A stretch of 64,000 nt of DNA. It comes from Rhodoferax sp. PAMC 29310 (GTDB taxonomy: Bacteria; Pseudomonadota; Gammaproteobacteria; Burkholderiales; Burkholderiaceae_C). Shown here piece after piece: positions 7,596-15,884 of this stretch; position 1 is the stretch's first letter, and each line of letters opens with the position of its first letter. Made by a program: the position numbers and the translations under genes. The notes under the pieces are model-generated. The model ran no database searches, had not been told where the DNA came from, and saw nothing but the letters and a program-made list of their open reading frames with translations. The stretch is from positions 372,001-436,000 of the forward strand of contig NZ_CP072852.1 in NCBI RefSeq assembly GCF_017948265.1. Direction: 5' to 3'.

Positions 7596-9146
7596 TTACT
7601 TCTGAATATCCCCAATACAAAGGTACTTGATCTCCACATAGTCATCCATGCCGTGGTGCGAGCCCTCACGCCCCAGACCGGACTGCTTGACCCCGCCAAA
7701 CGGCACATGCTCGGTGGCCAGAATGCCCACGTTGATACCCACCATGCCGTACTCCAGTGCCTCACCCACCCTGTAAATACGGCCAATGTCACGGCTGTAG
7801 AAATAGCTGGCCAGCCCAAACTCGGTGTTGTTGGCCGCAGCCACCACCTCATCTTCAGTCTTGAACTTGAACACGGGCGCAAATGGACCAAAGGTCTCTT
7901 CAGTCGCACACAGCATGTCAGCCGTGGCATCAGCCACCAGGGTGGGCTCAAAGAACTGCCCCGCCAGGCGTTTGCCGCCCACCAGCACCCGCGCCCCTTT
8001 GGCCACCGCATCGTCCACATGGCGCTGCACCTTGGCCAGTGCGGCCTCTTCAATCAACGGCCCCTGGTTCACGCCCTCGTCAAAGCCATTGCCCACCTTC
8101 GCTGTTTTGACCTTGGCCGCAAACTTCTGCACAAACTCTTCGTACACCCCTTCCTGCACGTAGAAACGGTTGGAACACACACAGGTCTGACCCGCATTGC
8201 GGTACTTGCTGGCAAAGGCGCCTTCCACCGCGCTGTCAATGTCCGCATCATCAAACACGATGAACGGCGCATTGCCCCCCAGCTCCAAAGACATCTTCTT
8301 GATCGTCGGGGCCGACTGCGCCATCAGAATCCGACCCACCTCGGTGGAGCCCGTAAAACTGATGTGGCGCACCACATCACTGGCGCAAATCACCTTGCCC
8401 ACGGCAATCGACTGATCCGCATCCGCTGTGATCATGTTCAGAACGCCAGCGGGAATCCCCGCCCGAAGCGCCAGCTCAGCTGCCGCCAAAGCTGTCAAAG
8501 GCGTCAACTCCGCTGGTTTGATCACCACCGTGCAACCGGCGGCAAGCGCAGGGGCCACCTTGCGGGTGATCATGGCAATGGGAAAGTTCCACGGCGTGAT
8601 CGCCGCGCACACCCCAATGGGCTGCTTGATCACCATCAGGCGGCGGTTGTTGTCAAACTGGGGCAATGTCTCCCCATTGACCCGCTTGGCCTCTTCGGCA
8701 AACCACTCCACAAAGCTGGCGCCATAAGCCACTTCACCCTTGGCCTCAGGAAAAGGCTTGCCTTGCTCGGCCGTCATGATGCGGGCCAAGTCATCTTGAT
8801 TGGCCATCAACAACTCAAACCACTTGCGCAGAATCAGACTGCGCTCCTTGGCCGTCTTGCTGCGCCAGGCCGGCCAGGCCGCATTGGCGGCAGCAATCGC
8901 CGCTTCAGCCTCGACTGGGCCCAGATTGGCCACATCGGCGAGTTTCTGACCGGTGGCGGGGTCGGTGACGTCAAAACGGGTGCTGCCAGCGAACCATTGG
9001 CCGTTGATCAGGGCGTCGGTTTTGAGCAGGCTGGGGTCTTTGAGTTGGGACAGGGGGGGGACATGGTCGTCTGCTCGAAATATTCGGGGATTGGGTGATC
9101 GTGGAGTGGAATTGCTTAACGACGATTTACGCCAGGCAAGATGCAC
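7596..9146 (-). CDS. gabD: NAD(P)-dependent succinate-semialdehyde dehydrogenase
   Basis: Oxidises succinate semialdehyde to succinate, the last step of GABA breakdown. The aldehyde-dehydrogenase core is complete: ITPWNFPIAMITRK, cofactor-binding ISFTGSTEVGR, catalytic Glu in MSLELGGNAPF, catalytic Cys in RNAGQTCVCSNRFYV, and a C-terminal PFGGVKQSGLGREG. The frame can only start at the GTG at 9146, giving 516 aa instead of the usual ~485 and overlapping gbuA. A better-placed ATG at 9064 is out of frame by the length of the eight-G (plus strand) run at 9053-9060; six or nine would join it. The 5' end may therefore be altered or misread. It is the last gene of the gab operon. Confidence 0.9.
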   Translation of the reverse strand: MHLAWRKSSLSNSTPRSPNPRIFRADDHVPPLSQLKDPSLLKTDALINGQWFAGSTRFDVTDPATGQKLADVANLGPVEAEAAIAAANAAWPAWRSKTAKERSLILRKWFELLMANQDDLARIMTAEQGKPFPEAKGEVAYGASFVEWFAEEAKRVNGETLPQFDNNRRLMVIKQPIGVCAAITPWNFPIAMITRKVAPALAAGCTVVIKPAELTPLTALAAAELALRAGIPAGVLNMITADADQSIAVGKVICASDVVRHISFTGSTEVGRILMAQSAPTIKKMSLELGGNAPFIVFDDADIDSAVEGAFASKYRNAGQTCVCSNRFYVQEGVYEEFVQKFAAKVKTAKVGNGFDEGVNQGPLIEEAALAKVQRHVDDAVAKGARVLVGGKRLAGQFFEPTLVADATADMLCATEETFGPFAPVFKFKTEDEVVAAANNTEFGLASYFYSRDIGRIYRVGEALEYGMVGINVGILATEHVPFGGVKQSGLGREGSHHGMDDYVEIKYLCIGDIQK

Positions 9147-10090
9147 AGCATTTCAAAAAGAAGATTTGCGCCCAAAAGCGCTGTATTGCCATTGGGGTCA
9201 TACGGCGGAGACACTTCGACGAGGTCTGCGCCAACAATGTTCAGGCCAAAGCAGCCGCGAATAATCTCAATGGCTTGCGGTACGGTCAGTCCGCCAATCT
9301 CGGGCGTGCCAGTGCCGCCGGCAAAAGCGGGGTCAATCCCGTCAATGTCAAAGCTCAGGTAGCACGGGGTATCACCGATTTTTTCACGCACTTTGACCAT
9401 AGTGGGTGCCAGTGATTGGTACCAGACCTCGTGGGCTGGAATGATCGTGAAACCCTGAGCACGGGGCCAGTCAAAGTCGTCAGAGGCATAGCCAGTGCCT
9501 CGTAAACCAATCTGGAACACCTTGTCACAGGCCAAAAGCTTTTCCTCAACGGCTCGACGAAAGGGGGTGCCATGGGCGATGGGTTCGCCAAACATGTCGT
9601 CATTGACGTCAGCGTGTGCGTCTACATGCACCATGGCTACCGACCCATACTTGGCAGCGATCGCTCTCAAAATGGGCAGTGCGATGGTGTGGTCCCCGCC
9701 CATGGTGAGCGGAGTGCATCCGGCGCGAAGCACTTCATCGTAAAAGTCAGTGATGATGGGCAGCGACTTTGCCAGTGAGTAGGTGTTGATGGCCACATCG
9801 CCCAAATCTGCCACTTGCAGTGTGTCAAACGGCGCCGCACCGGTTGCCATGTTGTAGGGCCGAATCAAAGCCGACTCCGCACGAATCTGGCGCGGACCAA
9901 ACCGGGCGCCGGTCCGGTGAGACGTTCCGATGTCCAGCGGAACACCGATAAAAGCGGCATTCAAACAGACCGGACTGCTTGCGACCGGTAGACGCATCAT
10001 GCTGGCAATGCCACCAAATCGTGGCATGGCGTTGCCTGATAAAGGTTGATTTTTTAGTGGTGCATTCAACGTCTTCTCCCTCGAATCCAT
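9116..10090 (-). CDS. gbuA: Ureohydrolase, probable guanidinobutyrase
   Basis: A 324-aa Mn-dependent ureohydrolase of the arginase/agmatinase family, with metal ligands in MGGDHT, HVDAHADVN and LSFDIDGIDPAF. The N-terminal GNAMPRFGGIASMMRLP and the region MATGAAPFD match what I recall of 4-guanidinobutyrase GbuA of pseudomonads rather than SpeB agmatinase. The neighbourhood supports this: the product, GABA, is the substrate of gabT in the same operon. Agmatinase or guanidinopropionase cannot be excluded without enzyme data. Its start overlaps potC by 25 bp; later in-frame Met codons exist. Confidence 0.82.
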   Translation of the reverse strand: MDSREKTLNAPLKNQPLSGNAMPRFGGIASMMRLPVASSPVCLNAAFIGVPLDIGTSHRTGARFGPRQIRAESALIRPYNMATGAAPFDTLQVADLGDVAINTYSLAKSLPIITDFYDEVLRAGCTPLTMGGDHTIALPILRAIAAKYGSVAMVHVDAHADVNDDMFGEPIAHGTPFRRAVEEKLLACDKVFQIGLRGTGYASDDFDWPRAQGFTIIPAHEVWYQSLAPTMVKVREKIGDTPCYLSFDIDGIDPAFAGGTGTPEIGGLTVPQAIEIIRGCFGLNIVGADLVEVSPPYDPNGNTALLGANLLFEMLCILPGVNRR

Positions 10091-10899
10091 TCCAGTGTCA
10101 GCATCAATAGTGTCGTGAAGATAATCAGCAAGGTGGCCACTGCTGCAATGGTGGGTGAGATGTTTTCCCGAATACCAGTGAACATCTGACGAGGTAGCGT
10201 GACTTGGCTGGGTCCTGCAATAAACAGCGTCACCACCACCTCATCAAATGAGGTGGCAAACGCGAACAATGCGCCGGAAATGACCCCTGGAGCAATGATG
10301 GGAAGCGTGACGCGAAAGAAGGTCGTGATGGGCGGCGCGCCCAAGCCCAGACTGGCGTGAACCAGGTTGTGGTTGAAGTTCTGCAAGGTAGCGATCACGG
10401 TGGTGAGCACAAATGGCGCCCCCAAAGCAGCATGCACCAGCACCAGTCCGAGGTAGGTGTCGGCCAGGCCAATTTGGACAAAAAATAGGTAAGTGCTGAC
10501 ACCCACCACCACGACGGGCACGACCATGGGTGCAATCAGCAGGCTCATCAATGCCCCTTTGCCAAAGAATTGCACTCTGGCCAAGCCGACAGCGGCGAGG
10601 GTGCCCAGAACGGTCGCCAGCAGCGTGGCCAATGGTGCGACGATGAAACTATTGCGGGTCGCTCGAATCCATTCTTCGGAGGTAAACAGATTCTCGTACC
10701 AACGCAATGACCAACCTGGCATCGGGTAGGACAGGAAGGTGCTTGAGCTGAATGACAGTGGAATGATGACCAGAATGGGCAACAGCAGGAACAGCAGCAC
10801 ACTCACGCAGAACACCCGCATGGCGTACCAGCCAATTTTGTCGCCCAGTGTGGCGTAGGCGGGAAAAATGGGGAGGGAAGGTAGTTGCATCAGGCTCAT
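10066..10899 (-). CDS. ABC transporter permease, PotC-like
   Basis: A 277-aa inner-membrane permease of the spermidine/putrescine (MOI) type, with six predicted helices. The cytoplasmic EAA loop reads ASLGLGAPPITTFFRVTLPIIAPGV, and it ends in the basic tail LEWIRGRRR. It forms the translocation pore with the PotB-like protein encoded just upstream (ATGA overlap). In this operon the cargo is more likely GABA, guanidinobutyrate or a related cation than spermidine. The gene looks intact. Confidence 0.88.
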   Translation of the reverse strand: MSLMQLPSLPIFPAYATLGDKIGWYAMRVFCVSVLLFLLLPILVIIPLSFSSSTFLSYPMPGWSLRWYENLFTSEEWIRATRNSFIVAPLATLLATVLGTLAAVGLARVQFFGKGALMSLLIAPMVVPVVVVGVSTYLFFVQIGLADTYLGLVLVHAALGAPFVLTTVIATLQNFNHNLVHASLGLGAPPITTFFRVTLPIIAPGVISGALFAFATSFDEVVVTLFIAGPSQVTLPRQMFTGIRENISPTIAAVATLLIIFTTLLMLTLEWIRGRRR

Positions 10900-12137
10900 C
10901 CCATGCTCAGTTCAGACTTCACGACTTTGCGGTACAAGGCATACAGCACCAGTGTGGCCGACAACAGCACAGTCCCCAGGGCGCAGGCCATGCCCCAGTT
11001 GACGTTGACGTTGGTATAGCGGGCGATGTAGTAACTCAGCATTTGGTCGTCAGCGCCGCCCAGCAAAGCAGGCGTCACGTAATAGCCAATGCTCAAAATG
11101 AACACCAACAAACCACCGGCCCCAACGCCTGGATAGGTTTGCGGCACATAGACACGGAAAAAAGCAGCCAATGGCGAACTGCCCAGGGAAACGGCGGAAC
11201 GCAAATAGGTCGAAGGCACGGACTTCATGACGCTGTACAGGGGAAGAATCATGAAGGGGAGCAGGATGTGAACCATGGCAATGATCACGCCCAAGCGATT
11301 GAACAAGAGGGGCAGCGGGGTGTCCACGATGCCCAGCCCAATGAGTGAACGGTTCACCAGCCCATTGGTCTGCAGCAACACAATCCATGACGCGGATCGG
11401 ACCAAAACGGAGGTCCAGAACGGCACCAGCACCAGAATCATGAGCATGTTGGCTTTTCTGGCGGACAGGGTGGATAGCCAGTAAGCCAGCGGGTAGCCCA
11501 GCAAGAGAGCAAACAGCGTGACGATGGCACTCATTTCAAAAGTGCGAAGCAAAATCTTGCTGAAGGCGGCGGATTCTGCGTCTACCTTGACGATGTTGCC
11601 TTCGATGTCCCGGCGTAAATGCACTGAGGCCAGCAGGTAGTCGGGTGTCCATCTCGAACCATTTTTTGCGATAGCCTGCCAGGAGCCCAGTTCCGCCCAG
11701 CGCTCGTCCATGGACAGCAACTGTTCACGCACCTGGGCCGGATTCAAACCGGGTTCAAGCGGCATGGCCCGGTAGGTGCTCATGATCAAGGACCTGGCAC
11801 CACTGATTTCGCTGTTCAGTCGCCTGGCCAGCGCGCCAGCATAGGCCAGTTCCTCGACAGCGCTCAGGTCCTGGGCCATGGCCATATAGGCCGCGTCAGG
11901 TGGTGCCGATTTGCGGTCCCAGGTGTCCAGCACCTGGACCGTGTTTCCCAGCACGCGGGCCACTTCCGGGTTCTCCACGGCGCGTACCAGCAGCGCGCCG
12001 ATCGGAATCAGGAAGACCGCCAGCAGGAAGATCAACAGAGGAAGCGCCAGCGAAATCGCGAAAGCACGTTTTCGACGCTCGGCGCGCCGCAATTGCCGCG
12101 CCAAATCGCCGGGAACCAAAGTCATGGTCAGTGCCAT
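10896..12137 (-). CDS. ABC transporter permease, PotB-like, with large periplasmic insert
   Basis: A 413-aa permease, longer than the ~285 aa of E. coli PotB because about 150 residues are inserted after the first membrane helix (about residues 50-200, starting RAVENPEVARVLGNTVQVLD). The rest follows the family: five further helices and an EAA loop SLGSSPLAAFFRVYVPQTYPGV. Such inserts occur in a subgroup of PotB-like permeases encoded near catabolic genes. It overlaps potC by ATGA and starts 22 bp after potD. No damage was seen. Confidence 0.85.
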   Translation of the reverse strand: MALTMTLVPGDLARQLRRAERRKRAFAISLALPLLIFLLAVFLIPIGALLVRAVENPEVARVLGNTVQVLDTWDRKSAPPDAAYMAMAQDLSAVEELAYAGALARRLNSEISGARSLIMSTYRAMPLEPGLNPAQVREQLLSMDERWAELGSWQAIAKNGSRWTPDYLLASVHLRRDIEGNIVKVDAESAAFSKILLRTFEMSAIVTLFALLLGYPLAYWLSTLSARKANMLMILVLVPFWTSVLVRSASWIVLLQTNGLVNRSLIGLGIVDTPLPLLFNRLGVIIAMVHILLPFMILPLYSVMKSVPSTYLRSAVSLGSSPLAAFFRVYVPQTYPGVGAGGLLVFILSIGYYVTPALLGGADDQMLSYYIARYTNVNVNWGMACALGTVLLSATLVLYALYRKVVKSELSMG

Positions 12138-12158
12138 CGCGATTACTCCTGGACTCTA

Positions 12159-13190
12159 TTACTGGGCAGCCCAGGCGGCAAAACGCTTCTCAAGCGCTTC
12201 GCCTTGGTCGGCCCAGAAACTGACGTTGAACTGCAGAGCGGTTTTAGAGTTCTGTGCAGACGTTGGCAGCAAAGCCAGTGTTTTGGCATCCAATTTGGCG
12301 AGGGCCTTGGTGTTGGTTGGTCCGTAAGAGATGTTCTTGGCATACTCAGCTTGTGCATCCGCGCTGCTGGCCATGGCGATGTATTTCAGCGCCGCATCTT
12401 TGTTGGGAGAGCCTTTAGGGATTACCCAGAAATCCAGGTCGTAGATGCCGCCAGTCCATGTGATCTGGAGGTTCTTGCCCTCACGTTGTGCGGCGTCAAT
12501 ACGACCGTTGTAGGCGGTGGTCATGACCACGTCGCCAGCCACCAGGAACTGGGGCGGCTGGGCGCCAGCTTCCCACCACTGGATATTGGGTTTGAGTTCA
12601 GTCAGTTTCTGGAAGGCGCGTTCCGAGCCTTCTTTGGTTTTCAGGGTCTTGTAAATGTCTTGCACGGCCACGCCGTCAGCCATCAATGCAAACTCCAGGT
12701 TGTAGCGAGCGCCCTTGCGCATGGCACGCTTTCCAGGGAATTTCTTGACGTCCCAGAAGTCTGCCCAAGTCGTGGGTGCTGTTTTAAGCATGTCGGCGTT
12801 GTAAGCCATCACGGTAGACCACACAAAAGTGCCGACCCCACAAGCATGAACGGCCGCTGGCGTGAAGTCGGCTTTGTTGCCAATTTTGCTGAAGTCCAGC
12901 ATCTCAAACAGGCCTTCGTCACAGCCACGCGTCACGTCGGGGGATTCCACCTCAACCACGTCCTAGCTGACCTTCTTGGACTCGACCATGGCTTTGATCT
13001 TGGCCTGTTCGCCGTTGTAGGCAACGCCGATGATTTTGTTGCCCGAGCTCTTCTCGTAAGGCCCGAAGTAGGCTTTTTTCTGTGCTTCGCCGTTGGCACC
13101 ACCAAAGTTGACGACGGTCAACTCAGTCTGTGCATAGCTTGAAAACGAAGCAACAACCGCAATTGCGGCCACGATAGGTTTGATTTTCAT
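12159..13190 (-). pseudogene. PotD-like periplasmic binding protein with an in-frame amber codon
   Basis: The gene starts with a signal peptide (MKIKPIVAAIAVVASFSSYAQ) and the TELTVVNFGGANG strand of PotD-like proteins. Residue 76 is TAG (12963-12965, minus strand), after which the same frame continues DVVEVESPDVTRGCDEGLFE to the normal C-terminus EALEKRFAAWAAQ. In related proteins this position is usually Trp before DVVEVE, so a single G-to-A change (TGG to TAG) would explain it. Total length would be 343 aa. As written only a 75-aa fragment would be exported, and uptake should fail unless the codon is suppressed or is a sequence error. Confidence 0.88.
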
Positions 13191-13239
13191 GGACGGTATC
13201 CTTTGGGTTTGGGGGGGTAGCTGGAAAATTGCAGTCGAA

Positions 13240-14319
13240 TCAAAGGTAGATTCGAAGATGCTCGGGGGGCATGTGCAGCCAGACGCTTTGGCCCGCCTGG
13301 GGAATGGCACTGCCGGAAAGGGGTACTTTGACGGTCGCATCTGCTTGGCCAGTCAGCGTGCAGCGCAGAACGCAGGTGGTCGCCAAAATAGATGACATCG
13401 GCAACTTGGGCGCGGATGCTGTTGGATTCTGGTTGCTGTCCTTCCATGTGAACCTGGATGCGTTCTGGCCTGGCACAGGCTTGCACCTGGCGGTCAGATG
13501 CAGCGCCATTGACGTTCCACTGAACAGCGTTCCACAAGGCAGTGCCACTTGGCATTGCGCGCCGCCGGCGGACTTGACCACGGCGTCGAACACCGTGTTG
13601 TCTCCCACAAATCCAGCCACAAACCGGTTGACCGGTGTTTCATACAACTGAGTAACGACGTCGATTTGCTGAATACCGCCGTCGTTGAACACCGCGACAC
13701 GATCCGACATGGTGAGCGCTTCAGACTGATCGTGCGTCACGTAAATGAAGGTGAGCCCCAGTTGGCGGTGCAAGGCTTTGAGTTCAATCTGCATGTGTTC
13801 GCGCAACTGCTTGTCCACCGCGCCGAGAGGCTCGTCCATCAAGACCAGTTGGGGGTCAAACACCAGCGCCCGAGCCAGCGCAACGCGTTGCTGTTGACCG
13901 CCTGATAGTTGGCCCGGATAACGATCCCCCATGCCGCCCATCTGCACCATGTCCAGCGCGCGTTTGGCTTTGTCCTCGCGGTCCGACTTGCTGAGCTTTC
14001 TCACCGTCAGCGGGTACGCCACGTTGTCCGCCACGGTCATGTGGGGGAACAGGGCGTAGTTTTGGAACACCATGCCAAAGTTTCGCTTGTGGGGCGGCGT
14101 CTTTGTGATGGGTTTTCCATCCAGAAAAATTTCGCCGGCGGTGGGCGATTCAAACCCGGCCAGCATCATCAGCGTTGTTGTCTTCCCCGACCCCGATGGC
14201 CCCAGCAAAGAGAGGAATTCTCCCCCCTGGATTTCGAGGTTCAGGTCGCGAACGACCAGGTTCTTCCCGTCGTAGGTTTTTTGGACCCCCGCAAACTTCA
14301 CAAGTGCATTGGTTGACAT
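13240..14319 (-). CDS. ABC transporter ATP-binding protein, PotA-like, with out-of-frame TOBE segment
   Basis: A 359-aa ATPase. Walker A GPSGSGKTT, Q-loop MVFQNYALFPHM, signature LSGGQQQRVALARAL, Walker B LVLMDEPLGAVD and H-loop YVTHD are all sound. In the C-terminal TOBE region about 48 codons (roughly 13513 to 13370) read as unrelated sequence. The neighbouring frame there gives the expected ACARPERIQVHMEG and VADVIYFGDHLR, after which the main frame resumes with CVLRCTLTG. A one-base loss near 13511-13515 and a one-base gain at 13369-13370 would produce this. The catalytic half is intact, but regulation or assembly through TOBE is probably altered. Confidence 0.85.
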   Translation of the reverse strand: MSTNALVKFAGVQKTYDGKNLVVRDLNLEIQGGEFLSLLGPSGSGKTTTLMMLAGFESPTAGEIFLDGKPITKTPPHKRNFGMVFQNYALFPHMTVADNVAYPLTVRKLSKSDREDKAKRALDMVQMGGMGDRYPGQLSGGQQQRVALARALVFDPQLVLMDEPLGAVDKQLREHMQIELKALHRQLGLTFIYVTHDQSEALTMSDRVAVFNDGGIQQIDVVTQLYETPVNRFVAGFVGDNTVFDAVVKSAGGAQCQVALPCGTLFSGTSMALHLTARCKPVPGQNASRFTWKDSNQNPTASAPKLPMSSILATTCVLRCTLTGQADATVKVPLSGSAIPQAGQSVWLHMPPEHLRIYL

Positions 14320-14413
14320 GTTTAAGAGATACCTTCGGGGGTTGGGGCGTGGAGCGCGGAACCGACTGAGTTGGGTGGTTCAGCGCCCTTCGAACGCGTT
14401 GAGGAAAACTGGC

Positions 14414-15711
14414 TTAAGCACTTTGGGCGGCAGTCAGTGATGCGCCGATGATGGCCAAACCTTCGTCCACGATGGCGTCGCTGGCGGTCAGCGGCACCAG
14501 GATTCGGATGACGTTGCCATAGGTGCCGCAGGACAGCAGAATCAAGCCGCGTTTGGTGGCCTCAGCGCAGATGCGCTTGGTCAGGTCTGCGTCGGGTTGT
14601 GCCACGTCGCCGCCTTTGCAGATCTCGACCGCCACCATCGACCCCAGGCCCCGGATATCGGCCATGCATTGGTTTTTGCTGGCCATGTCTTGAGGCTGGT
14701 GGTCAAACGTTGGCCCAGCACGCGGCTGCGCTCCAGCAGGTTTTCTTTCTGGAATACATCGAGTACGGCCAGGGCCGCCGCACACGCCACCGGGCTACCG
14801 GCATAAGTGCCTCCCAAGCCACCGGGGGCGGGTGCGTCCATGACTTCGGCGCGGCCCACCACGGCTGACAAGGGGAAACCACCGGCCAATGATTTGGCCA
14901 TGGTGATCATGTCCGGTGCCACACCGCATTGCTCGATGGCAAACCAGGTGCCTGTGCGACCCGCACCCGTCTGGATTTCGTCTGCGATCATCAAAATGCC
15001 ATGCTGGTCACACAGCGCACGCAGTCGCTGCATGAATTCGGGCGGTGCGACGTTGAAACCGCCTTCACCCTGGACCGGCTCGATGATGATGGCCGCCACG
15101 CGGCTGGCTTCAATGTCATTTTTGAAGATGGACTCCACCGATGCGATCGATTCGTCAATGCTCACGCCACGCAGCGTGTTGGGGAACTGGGCGTGGAAAA
15201 TTTCGCCGGGGAAGGGGCCAAACCCAAGCTTGTAGGGTGCCACCTTGCCAGTGAGGCCCAGTGTGAGCAACGTACGGCCATGGTAGCCACTGGTGAAAGC
15301 GATGACGCCGGGGCGTTTGGTATGAGTACGTGCAATCTTGACGGCGTTTTCAACCGCTTCCGAACCGGTGGTCAGAAAGATGGTTTTCTTGGCGAAATCG
15401 CCCGGTGCTAGGGCGTTGATCCGTTCAGCCAACTTGACATACGGCTCATAGGCCAGAACCTGGAAGCAGGTGTGGGTGTAATTGTCCAGTTGCTTCTTGA
15501 CCGCCTCAATGATGTCCGGGTGACAGTGCCCTGTGTTGAGCACCGCGATGCCGCCGGCAAAATCAACATAGCGCTTGCCTTCGACGTCCCAGACTTCGGC
15601 ATTCTTGCCACGGGTAATGAACACTTCGTGGCTCTGGCCTACGCCACGGGGGATCGCTTCTCGACGGCGAGCCATCAGGGCCGCGTTATTCAGGTTGGGT
15701 TCGCGTAGCAT
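14414..15711 (-). pseudogene. gabT: 4-aminobutyrate aminotransferase GabT, frameshifted near the C-terminus
   Basis: Transfers the amino group of GABA to 2-oxoglutarate, giving succinate semialdehyde. A class-III aminotransferase with the start MLREPNLNNAALMARRR behind AAGGAA. PLP-site features are TTGSEAVENAVKIAR, SGYHGRT, IIIEPVQGEGG, LMIADEIQTGAGRTG, and the lysine in TMAKSLAGGFPLSAV. After SLK near 14690 the frame breaks. The true C-terminus (DMASKNQCMADIRGLGSMVAVEI to AAQSA) follows in the next frame; AAGAC where AAGGAC is expected suggests one lost G. The frameshifted protein would end at 14581 with a wrong tail. It is the first gene of the operon, 173 bp from the divergent regulator. 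Confidence 0.88.
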
Positions 15712-15808
15712 GTTGATTCCTTGACTTTGGCGGGCTATCCGGCTGGAATTGCGCGCAGTGGTTGGTCGATCCATGGACTTTAGTGGCCGCATAATCAGAT
15801 CGCCATGT

Positions 15809-15837
15809 ACAGTTCTCCTTGGTTTGGAGTGCACTGT
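15809..15837. promoter_or_regulatory. Interrupted inverted repeat in the gabT/regulator promoter
   Basis: ACAGT-T-CTCC and GGAG-TGC-ACTGT face each other across TTGGTTT between the divergent gabT and MocR-type genes. MocR/GabR regulators usually bind in such divergent intergenic regions. Symmetry is imperfect and no direct repeat typical of GabR was confirmed, so this is only a candidate. Confidence 0.35.
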
Positions 15838-15884
15838 GTGGGTCGTCATTCCAGTACACATAAACCCTAGGTCAACGGGCTCCA

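Noticed and set aside
7427..7630. A 67-codon open frame between two convergent genes
   Set aside because: Overlaps the gabD end, has no good ribosome site and no recognisable sequence; the gap is better left unannotated.
7653..9098. A 481-codon open frame on the plus strand opposite gabD
   Set aside because: The gabD protein shows all catalytic motifs; the opposite frame shows none.
12093..13142. A 349-codon open frame on the plus strand opposite the potD-like gene
   Set aside because: It spans the damaged gene but resembles no protein family; the amber codon in potD simply does not interrupt this frame.
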